Shown: positions 46,251 through 57,800 of the stretch, piece by piece
Position numbering within the stretch: the first letter of the stretch is position 1
Layout of the letters: each line of letters opens with the position of its first letter
Assembly (NCBI GenBank): GCA_032433765.1
Contig: JAVIAB010000092.1
Span: 106,074,279-106,138,278, forward strand
From: Megaustenia siamemsis
Taxonomy: Eukaryota; Mollusca; Gastropoda; Stylommatophora; Ariophantidae
DNA: 64,000 nucleotides
Reading direction: 5' to 3'
Notes under the pieces: generated by a model
Seen by the model: only the letters and a program-made list of their open reading frames with translations
Databases searched by the model: none
Told to the model about the DNA's origin: nothing
Position numbers and translations under genes: made by a program

Positions 46251-46929
46251 CGTCGTCAGCTTCAGTGTATTTCTTGATTTCCCTGTGACTGTTGGAGTAG
46301 CTGGAGCTTCCCAATCCTAGTAGGAAGCGCAATACTAGGTTGTCTTTATCAACAAATACAACCACTGAAGATTACAGCGATTCTCATATTGTTAATGTTG
46401 TATTGTTGTTTCATATTGTACTGTTGTGGCACATACTATTTCAAGAGCCCGTAAAGAAGGATTAAATATTCTCCTCACTAGTTGTGTATCTATTACCATG
46501 CTGTCGATCCACAGTTATCTATAATATAGGGCCAGCTAGCAGAAAGGAAAATATCCCATTTTTGTGGCGTTTTCAACTTTCCAATCAGGTAAGATTGTTG
46601 GTTGAATTAGGTCACTCCCCCATATGGCTCTCACGATGAAAAAATCACTGAACAGAACTCATTGCGTTAAAAAAAAAAAAAAAGAAGAAAATAAAGATAA
46701 AATTTTTCCTTATTTGGTCCAGTCTTTGTCTTTATAAATTGATTTTTATGTTAGAAATCCTTATGCCTTAAAGCTAACTGTCAGAGTCATTTTATTAGTA
46801 TATAAATATGTAATAAATCTCAATTATGAAATGTAACTAACAAAACAGTAAAATTACAGTCAATTAGAAAATGTGTAATAAAACGAAAAGGAAGGTAGAA
46901 CATTATGATAATAGCTTTGGCTATTATCT

Positions 46930-47305
46930 GAACAGAGAATTGAAGCCTTTGAAATGTGGATATATAGAAGAATAGATAGAATTGGATGGAAGGAAAAGAA
47001 AACAAACGATGAAGTCTTAAAACAACTAAAAATGAAAAGAGAACTACTAAGCACAATTCAAACAAGACAAATGCGATTTTTGGGCCATGTTAAAAGACAC
47101 AACAGCCTACTAAAAGTAATCCTGGAGGGTAAAATACAAGGTAAAAGAGGCAGAGGCAGACCAAGTCTAACATGGACGAGTAACATCAAAAGATGGACAA
47201 ATCAACCTATGACAATCTGCACCATCAAAGCAAGAGACAGAGCAGAATGGCGCTCCATGGTAGCCAACCTTCGTTGCAGAGAAGACACTTGATGATGATG
47301 ATATG
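46930..47305 (+). mobile_element. LINE R4 3' fragment
   Basis: Open from 46954 to 47292: EQRIEAFEMWIYRRIDRIGW, KEKKTNDEVLKQLKMKRELL, QMRFLGHVKRHNSLLKVILE, KRGRGRPSLTWTSNIKRW and AEWRSMVANLRC. It ends CTTGATGATGATGATAT. It lies less than 200 bp upstream of the first visible DUOX exon. Confidence 0.88.
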
Positions 47306-47490
47306 GTTATTATAAGAAACCACGCATTTGAGCTATTTTTTTTTTATAGTAAAGAACAAAACAACTAAATTATAAAGGAAAAACATCAGTATCTAACACA
47401 GAATAAACAGATCGTGATATACGTAAACAATATGTTTGTCAAGACTACTTGGTTTGTGATTTATATTTGCTCTTATCTTGTAATTACCAG

Positions 47491-47577
47491 CTGTGACAGT
47501 AAGCGCCGTTAACATAGACTATGCCCCTGTAGATGGCTTCAGAAATAACCTTGGTCAACCTACTTTGGGCATGGCAG
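47491..47577 (+). CDS. DUOX: DUOX exon 1 of those visible (DGFRNNL block)
   Basis: The acceptor is TTACCAG at 47484-47490 and the donor is GTAAGG at 47578. The exon takes 2 nt to finish an incoming codon, then reads VTVSAVNIDYAPVDGFRNNL and LGMAG. DG(W/F)xNNL followed by G is the first conserved block of the DUOX peroxidase domain, close to the mature N terminus. It ends in phase 1, which the next exon completes as glycine. An earlier exon must carry the start codon and signal peptide; I could not identify it in the upstream repeats. Confidence 0.8.
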
Positions 47578-50500
47578 GTAAGGTTCAATATAAAACAGGT
47601 GATTATATATCTTCTTCTTCTTCTTCCTTCCTTCCTCATCTGCCTTCCAGCGTCGAGGGAGATATAATGCGGTCTTTGCTCTTCTGTTCGCACAAATTTA
47701 AGATGGCGACCAAAATGGCGGTTGTTTTATTTTCGGAGTGTAGTTTATATGATTAAAGTGATTGAATATAGTTTTTCCAACGGATTATAATTTTCAAAAA
47801 GTTTTGTAAAGTTTTCTACCAAGGAGGAAGATAAGATCCGATAAGTACTTTTAAAAAGTAAACAACGAAAGATTTAGAGTTTGATCGTAAAAGATCGCAC
47901 GTGAGACCTTAGTGATCAAACACGTTGGGGAAACATCTGCCGGGCTAAACCCCCAACGTGTGTTTTTCTTAAGTTAAGCCCTTAACCTACGACTGACTCA
48001 GCAGGTCGGTAAGGGATAAATGTTTTATGCTCAGAGAAATACACAGAAGATTATATATGAATATTGATTTTATTGACTGCAGTAGTCAGCATGACAGAAA
48101 TGACCATAGACATATCCTTTAATGATTGCAGCATTGATAGGTTTCAATCCATTATATAGTTAACAATGTTCATGACTCCTAACATTACTATTATTTCACC
48201 AATATTCTTTTCTGTTACCATTGATATTTTGTACCAATATCTTTCTCTGTTACAATTTCATGTTATTCTTTTCTTTCAAGGTAGTAACTTAGTACGTGTA
48301 GCCCGACTGACTACTCCGATTCAGCGTACGAGCTTGCGGGAAAAGACAGACCACACCAATGACCATCAGCTTGGATGTCCATACTGGCAAGAGTGGTCTG
48401 CCATCTCAGTTCTCCAGAAATGCTTTACTAGCATTTTATGGTATGTTTGTCTACACCATAAGCGACTTATAAAATAAAAGGACCTTGTGAATATATGTTA
48501 ACATATATGTTTATTAATAGGTACATAAAAAAAACTAAAGCTCATAATAATTTTTGTTTCAATAAACTCCACTGGTATAGAATGGCAATGACTTTAGGGG
48601 CGTTTACCCAAGGTGGAAAATTATTAGGTCTAAACATTACTGTAAAGTCATACATTAGAAAATATCAAGTTAGAGATGCAATGCTTGCCGTGCCCGGGCG
48701 TTGGGAACACAAGCTACACCATTGATACACTTTAATATATTTTGTTGTGAAGGTTATAAGTGTTTTATTTGTTAAGCTTATCAATGTAAAATTATCATAA
48801 CTCGCTTTGTGTTTTCAGTCAAATAATCCTTGTTATGTTTTATATGGCGACTGAATTGTGATTTTTATTCACCAGGTCCCACAAAAGATGTTCAGTAAAC
48901 TCTAGAAAATTGAATAAATGCAATATAAGTTTCGTATATAAATATAAATGAAATCTAAGTTTCTTATGTAAATGTAGGTGAATATAAGTTTCTTATTATA
49001 AATATAAATAGAATATACGTTTCTTATGTAAATATAAATTAAATGTGTTTATTATATAAAAATAAATGAAATATAAGTTTCTTAAATAATATAAATGCTA
49101 TATAGATTTTGTATATAAATATAAATGCAGTGTATTGCCAGGTGATGCGTTGCAACACAACGCTCACAAATTCTAGTTAACATGCGCACTGTTGCAAATC
49201 GTATGAATATTTTCTGCGCTCTAACTAAGACAAAACATATCCATGCAGTATTAAAGGACTAACTGCTTTTTTACATTCATCATTATCATCTAGCTTGCTC
49301 CTTTTGTAACTTGGCACCAGTGACAGCTACCCTCAACGTTACTTCGTCATGTGCGAGATACTCAGCGTTCTCAGCAGTTAAGCCTTACTTGCCTGCGATA
49401 TCTTGCAACCAACCTATTCTAGGTCTTACTTTCCCTCTCTTTTTCTCTCTCGTTCACCTGTTACTATGTAAGTAAAAAAAATGTAAAGAGCCCTGCCACG
49501 CCAAGTGGCATATAGGGAATATAGTGTTAGTGACCATAATTTTTACAGACTTTCGGCACATGATTTTTTTCGGGTAATGTGGTCGGTATTACGCCCATGC
49601 CTCATTACTTTAACTTTTTACTTACACTTATTTTTACTTTTTTTTTAACTTTTCAGCCAGCGAAACAATGGTTTTAGCCCCACGGCCACGCGCACCTCAA
49701 AATAATTACATTATGGACTGTTAAATTTACTGCAACCGTTATTAAAGTTAGTTAATGTGAAATTTGTTTCTGATTTCCACAGCCCAGATTGTCTTTGATG
49801 AGGTTGCCATGGTAACTGTTGGTTGTCCACCAGAATATGAAGATATTAGCTTACCTTCCCATCATTCACTGCACAACTTGACAGATCGGCCCCAGGTTTA
49901 CCAAAGGTCAAATTATGATCAGAACACGGGCTATTCGTCTGGGGGACCGAGACAGCAGGTAACATTTAACTGTTATCTTGCCTACCTGTCCAGCTTCTCA
50001 CTTAATATTCTATCTGCCTACCTGTCTAGCTTAGCTTTCTATCTGCCTACCTGTCTAGCTTAACATTCTATCTGCCTATTACCTGTCTAGCCTACCTGTC
50101 TAGCTTCTCGTTTAACTTTCTATCTGCCTCCCTGTCTAGCCTACCTGTCTAGCTTCTCGCTTAACTTTCTCTCTGCCTACCTGCTTATCGACTTGTCTAC
50201 ATGTACACCTATCTGTCTACTCGCTTACCTCTCTATCTGCTTACCAGCCTGTTGATATGTCTACTTATCTGTCTGCTCGTTTACCTCTCTAGCAGTCTAC
50301 TTACCTCTCTACCTGCCTACTTACCTCTGTTTGTCTGCCAGCTCGCCTTCCTGTTTATTTTCCTACCTTTCTATCTGTCTGCCTATCTGTTCGATTATAT
50401 ATTGTGCATTGTACATACATCTCTTATTATCTGTCAATTATCTGTTTGTTTAGTTTGCCCTTCAATTTGTCTGTCCTGCCCGTCTGTCTGTCTATCTGTT

Positions 50501-53500
50501 CGTCCACCGTCACATCCTTCACTGTCTTTCTATACTTTTTTACATCTTTGCCCTGTTTTTATTTTACCCAGATTAAACATGATTTCCTCCTTCCTGGACG
50601 GAAGTGTCATCTACGGCAGCTCAAACGTGTGGATCGGCCTTCTTCGGTCTTTCTCTGGGGGCAAACTTCTAGCAGAAGGCCCTGACATCACTTCAAGCTT
50701 CCCACCATACAACGATGTGGGGATACCCCTAATAAACGCCCCTATACCAAAAGATCACAAGCTGAAGAAAGTATCCAGATTATTCCGTGAGTAACATTCG
50801 ATGATCTCTTTGTGGTTTAAACTACAATTTTTGTTCACGTTAGTTTAAACCCTGCAGCCTGGGAAATATAAACCCTGCAACCTGGGAAATATAAACCTTG
50901 CGGCCTGGGAAATATAAACCCTGCAACCTGGGAAATATAAACCCTGCAACCTGGGAAATATAAACCCTGCGGCCTGGGAAATATAAACCCTGCAACCTGG
51001 GAAATATAAACCCTGCAACCTGGAAATATAAACCTTGCGGCCTGGGAAATATAACCCTGCAACCTGGGAAATATAAACCCTGCAACCTGGGAAATATAAA
51101 CCCTGCGGCCTGGGAAATATAAACCCTGCAACCTGGGAAATATAAACCCTGCGGCCTGGGTTAAAAAAAACAACTACAGACAGCATTCTTTGGAAAAACA
51201 CTCTAGAGCTCTAACTCAAACAAGAAGCAAACAGATTGATAGAAAAGAGAATCCACAACGAAAGAAAAGAAAAATATTACATTTCCTAAGGTCGCTGAAA
51301 AATCCATAGTCAACTATGACTGACGTAGGCTACAAGTTTAAGATCCCAAAGGGGTATATTCTGTGGCTTCTTAACAACCGTTTGATTATATGATTTAGCA
51401 GTAGTTTGGTAATATATTAATTAACTATTCTAGGTGCAGTTTTATCTATGCTGTTTTTCTCTCTGTGACTGAAACTGTCTCTATAGCAGAGAAATACTAG
51501 CGCGAGAAAACTGTTGTCATAACAGTATTACTTTTGTAATGTGTGAGAAATGTCTTGAAAAATATGTTTACATATCATCTTCTGTGTTCGTTTTCCTATA
51601 AGTAGAAGTTAACATGTCAGGTAAATCTTGCAATGGTATATTGTTAACAAGTGGGGGTCGTAATTGTTGCCCTAAATGATTTCATATAAAAATTGACTGA
51701 GAAATTTACTACAAGTAATACATATAACGTGTTTTTAATACCGATCACCGTGTAATATAACCTGATTTGAGTGATGAATGGATCGTGTCTAACCAAGGAC
51801 ACAAACACCTCAATGAGTGAGAAATTATTGTTATAGAAGAAAGAGTCTCTACATAGTTAGTCTTGAACCACATGCAAATGGAAGAGGTACTATTAATGTG
51901 GTTTTCTGAAACCACTGTGTGCCCCGTACAAGGTCTACACAGACTCATGGATGTAGTGCGGAGCTCGGTGTAGATCCTGGATAAGATCGAGTGGTTATCG
52001 ATGACATCGGTGACACTCTACAACAACATTGACAATGGTTGAAGCCAACAAAAGAGAAAGAGCTAAAATTGTGTCTCTCAATGGACACCCTAAAAGGTCT
52101 GGGAGTGAAGAAGAGGAAAACTTAAGTAAAGTAAAAAAATAAAGTACACCCGTCACGCCAAGTGGCGTATAGGGAATATGGTGTTAGTGACCATACATTT
52201 TACAGACCTTCAGCACATGATTTTTGGGGTAATGTGGTCGGTATTACGCGCGTGCCGCTTTACTTTCCCAGAAAAAAAGCTGGTACTATTAAAGGCTGGG
52301 TGAACCAGAAGCCGTCGGTTGGGATCGAACCCTACCTCTTGTCCTTTGTAGTCCAGTTCACTAACCACTGAGCTATCGTGGAGGAAAACTTAAGACAAAG
52401 TTAAAAATTTTATTCAAGCATTTTTTTTTTGTTTCCACGGTCAATAAACATCTTGGAGACAACTGTTTTAGATCAATGTTTGTTGTTGTTATTCTTGGTG
52501 CGACTGGTTGTGGAAAGACTGCTTTATACTTTGGAAAAATTAAAAAATTAAAAAATGGTATGTAAGAAGCTTTACGTGACAAGTGGACGACACAGACTAA
52601 ACAACGTTTCGGCTCAATAGGCCTTCATCAGGAACAAACAAAAAACTCACACACAAAACTGATAACGAAACAACCAAAACAAAAACAATCGAAATGTGTT
52701 AAAGAAAACAACAACAATAAATAAAAACTATCCTGTGAAATCCAAAATAAAATCGCAACAAAGTGCGGCTGTCGTGAACGTCGAAAATCGTGCAAAAAAG
52801 TGCGTAAATGTACACAGAACCAGAGGAGTTAACACAGGGGTCAGTGTGCAAACATAAAGGATAAAGAATGGAGTAGTAGACCGACAGGTGTAAAAAACGC
52901 TAAGAGTGAGATGTCTGAGAGTGGGGTACAATAAAAATAAATGAGGGGTAAGGAGCACAGAAAAAAAGTTATAGAGGAGAAAACCGAAGTGTCTCATAAG
53001 GGACTAGAGGAGAAGAACTATAAAAAGCATGGCATAGTAAGTAGACCAAATAACCCAAATATGTGTAGTAGAGAAGGCTATGGAAAAGGGAAGGAGCAAC
53101 CAAAAAGAAACTATGCGTATGAGTGTGATACATTCATACCTCTCGGGTCAGCGAACCATACTGGACTATAAGGCGATTTTTCAAAGTAAAGCGGCTGCGG
53201 TCGCCAGAGTGACAAAGGACAATACCAGTGACACGAATGTCGTCTTTGCCCTTGTGATCAGGAGAGTTGAAGTGGGAAGACACCGGAGTATACCTTTATA
53301 CCTTACCTTCCTTGGTTCTTTAGCTTTTTATCTTCGAGGGAAAGAAAACGGCGTTCAGATCTTAACTTTGTAGAGTGTCTTGTGCGTTGTGTTTGTCTAT
53401 TTGATTAATGCATCTTCTTAGTCTATTTTGCTTCTAAGTACTGACTGGGAAATGCTGTTGCTGTCTAGTGGTGATCAGGTCAGGATCAACCTACGAAATT

Positions 53501-54604
53501 AGTTCATTTGCTGTTTCTTATTGTAATCCACCATTGTATTGTTGATTAATTAATTAGCGTGAAATAAGCACTGAGCATGTGACTGTCATCAGTCATCGTG
53601 TGATTAAAAAAAAAACTATCTTTACGACACATAGTACCATTGCTGGTGTATGTCGGAGGGCAACGATCGAACCAGAGGGATAAAGGCCGCTTGGTCAAGC
53701 AGTCGCCACGACGTGTGAGACTCAGGATTTTTATTTCACCCCCGATAGAAAAAATCATTTCTGTCTACCGCGGGCTTCGAACACCGTACGCCGGCTTTTC
53801 AACCAGCGGAACAGTGGTTTTAGCCGCACGACCACGCGCACCTCCATCGTGTGATAAGGATATAAAATACATATATGACCATATACGTTTGTAAAAACAA
53901 CTGAAAGCAGGCTGTTGTCGACCTTCAGTAGAAACTGTCCGATTGCTTTGCCAAACATAATCACTCATATCTGATTATGTGAGTATTTATTAGAATGACA
54001 GGTCCGGCAGCAAAAGGCAAATTTATATAGCAGTATCTCATCTATTTCTTCTCTATCTTTTACTTAATTTTGTTTCAGAGTGTTGTTGTGTCCGGTATTA
54101 TAGTTGTTCTCCAAGTGCTACTATCATCTTCCAGATCTTCCCCAGCTATTTCACTAATGAGCATACACAATTACCTCACAATTCGTACATTAGGATGAGA
54201 GCTGCACTAGTCACCACATTCAGATCTAACCTTTCATACATTATCACATTTCATGTAACCTTTCCACCGCTATTATTTTTCTTCTCTTTGGTGTAATGAA
54301 ATCATCAAAATTGTTCTATGTTACTAACCATCCGACCTAGACCTTCCACTCTTTAGTCAGCATTTCTGATGTTTGTAGGAAGATTTGCTTATACATAAAG
54401 CTATTTTTAATATTTTTTTTTTACTTTAACAGTAATAATAATAAAAGCAACAATAATACTGAAATAATAATAATAATATTAAGCGTAACGTTAACATTAA
54501 TGTCATGACTCTTGGTGTATTTCATAAAATTGCGTACACAATCCTCAGAAGTAACCAACTTCCAACTCTCTGTCACAGTATTTTTTAATAAATGTGTGTG
54601 TGTA

Positions 54605-54672
<68 letters not shown>

Positions 54673-54742
54673 GTGCAGCGATAGCTCATTGGTTAGAGAA
54701 CTGGACTACAAAGGACAAGAGGTAGGGTTCCATCCCATATAT

Positions 54743-54820
<78 letters not shown>

Positions 54821-57800
54821 TGAGAGAGAGAGTTAACGAGGTAAACGACAGCAACTGAGTAGATCTATTATTAATTTATATGTTCACACCCAGATATATT
54901 TATCATATAAACTGTATGTTAAAGCTTTAAAGATATACGGTAGGACAATAACAAACGTGTATAGTTATATAGTCTTCATCAGTAGTCGCAGATAAAATAA
55001 GAACACATTACAGGAATGCATAGAGATAAAACAAAGATTAGAGACAACACATTAAATAAGTGAACCGTGCAACTAGGACACCCAGCTAAACAGTTAGAAA
55101 GGAAGCCAAAAGCAGGAAGTGAATTGAAAGGTTAGACGAGCAGACCCAGTGGGGTGACGTAACAGAAACAAAATATAGAGCCAATAGGGAATGGAAAGAA
55201 AAGATCACAAATTGATCAGAGCAATTTGAAAAAAAAAAATAGAAAAATGGAGAAGGTGGTGGAAGAAATGGACCACGAAAAGCTCCATATATATGCATAA
55301 TGGTGAAGGCGATATAAGTCTAAACGACTATTATTGTCTTGTCTTTTATGTGTTCAGCTTTACCCGTGGCATATAGTTTATATGTCATTCTTTCTCCCTT
55401 ACTTTAACCAGCCTTACCGCGCAGGCCCACATTGTTTCATATTTATATGTAATTTGATCTCTTTTTATATGTGTTTATCTCGTACTGCCCTGCAATTACA
55501 CATTGCTTTTTTTTTTAATTGGAAAAAAAGTCATTTATTTTTAATAAGCACAATCTCTTTACTTTTTGAATTAAATGGACTGCAAATATTTAAACTGAGC
55601 ATGTAATACGGAAATACATATTTGACAAACAACTCATTAATACCCACTAAACCTATAAAGCTAAAAGGATTGTAATACCTGTATTATTGCATGTTGATCA
55701 CGAAATGATTTCTACAATAAACGTAATTTGCTGTTACATATGTTGTTTCGGTGCATTTAATGTTGTGAAAGTGGGAGCGGGTTTATCTCACTATACTAGT
55801 CCAAACTGGAGTTGGATCCGTTCTAGCCGGACTATTCCTTCCTGTTATAATCTTATATTCTTCTTCTACCTTTTTAGCTTCCAGTGGAGCATAGGTGTTC
55901 AACAAACACTTTCCAAGTCATTCTGTTTTTTGCTATTCTTTTAAGATCATTCCATGTCTTCCCCATCATCTTCATCTCTGCTTCTATATGTCTTCTCTAA
56001 GAATTACTTGATCTTCCTCAGTGTCTTTTTCCCTGGGGATTCCAAAAAAGGGCATGTTGTGAAATACTCTCAGTTGGCTTCCGTAGTGTGTGTCCTATCC
56101 AGCGCCATCGTCTTCGCTGTATCTCTTTATCCACTGGTGTTTGACTGGTACATTTCCATAATTCTATGTTAGTGATTTTGTCCTGCCATTTCCATCCTTT
56201 TATCCTGCGTAAGCATCCATTAATGAAAGTCTGTATCTTCGTGATTCTCAATTTTGTTGTTCTCCATGTTTCACAGCCATACAATAGGACCGGCTTAACA
56301 TTTGAGTTGAAAATTTTTATTTTTGTATTTAACCTAATTTCTTTGGATTTCCATATGTTTCCCAGTGCAATGAAAGCTCCTCTTGCTTTTGATATCCTTA
56401 TTTTGGTATCATTTTCTGTTCCTCCCTCTATAATAATTGATAATCTTATCAATTTCTGCAAATTATGCACTAATTATAGTGTTGGGTCCATAGTGACGTA
56501 TCCATCTGAAAATAAACCTACAGCTTTTGCATCGTGTATTTAATCGACTCTTGTACGCCTGCGTTATGTGAACTTTATAGTTATACTTTGCTTCCATAAC
56601 CATATGTTGATATATAAAGCTTTCATTTAACCTCCAAAATTATATATAAGTAAAAAGTAAAGTACCCGTCACGCCAAGTGGCGTATAGGGAATATGGTGT
56701 TAGTGACCATAAATGTTACCGACCTTCGGCACATGATTTTTGGGGTAATGTGGTCGGGATTACGCCCGTGTGGCTTTACTTTCCCAGAAAAAAATTCCGT
56801 ACCCATTAAAGGCTGGGTGAACCGGAGCCGTCGGTTGGAATCGAACCCTACCTCTTGTCCTTTGTAGTCCAGTTTACTAACCACTGAGCTATCGCGGCTC
56901 CCAAAAGTATATATAATTTGATCTTAAAACTATACTTTGACCTTCAAAACAATACATTATTCTTCAAAACTGACATTGAACTTCAATCAAAACTTTCGTC
57001 ATCACAATTATACTTTGTCATTTAATGTATATGTTGATCATAAAGCTAATACATTGATTTTCAAAGCTATACATTTAATACCAAAATACCTAACACATTT
57101 TGTATATTTTATTTCTTTGCTCTCCACGCTTCTAGGTATAGGTAATGCGAAAGGTCATGAGAATCCATTTCTACTTGCCCTTCAAATTGTCTGGTTCAGA
57201 TGGCACAACAAAGTTGCAGAGAAAATTGCCGCAGCTAATGGAAGCCTCACTGACGAAGAAATTTTCCAAACTGCGAAAAAAACAGTTATAGCCCATTTTC
57301 AGGTACTTAAACATTTATACAGGAAACGACATTGCAGATATAGACAATACTTCAGGCGAACGAAAAATAGATAGATAGATAGGTACTTAAACGATCTATT
57401 CTCGGTGTCAGCGTTCTAATCTTGGTCTAGTGCAGTAGGGAAACAAAGTTAAATCTATAATAATTTTCTTCGTTTCTTTGCTGAACCGGTTCAGATACAT
57501 TGTATTTTACACCCTATAAGCGCATCCGTTAAGCAGTCATGTGTTTGGGACTGATCATTTCAGTTCACACTATGACTTCATCATTCACCCTTGAAATGAC
57601 ATGAAATGGAAGTGTATGCGTTTTGTGGTAGCGTGCAGTAGAATCGTGATATTTGCGCACTTCGGGCCAAAACATTCACTTTCACAGCGCAGTACAAGTT
57701 GCCTTCCCTCTCGACCCACACTCACTTGGCCGGATTGGACTATTTAGTATGTCTGTAGGGGCACCGCGATGAGGTGGAGTTGTGTTTGGATAATTCTAGT

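Noticed and set aside
47300..47490. Search for the DUOX first exon with signal peptide between LINE R4 and exon 1
   Set aside because: No ATG-led hydrophobic segment with a suitable phase-1 donor could be supported. The first exon is probably further upstream, or outside the window.
50201..50794. 197-codon frame with a hydrophobic N-terminal half
   Set aside because: The first two thirds is intronic pyrimidine repeat. Only the part from 50573 is DUOX exon 4, after a canonical acceptor.
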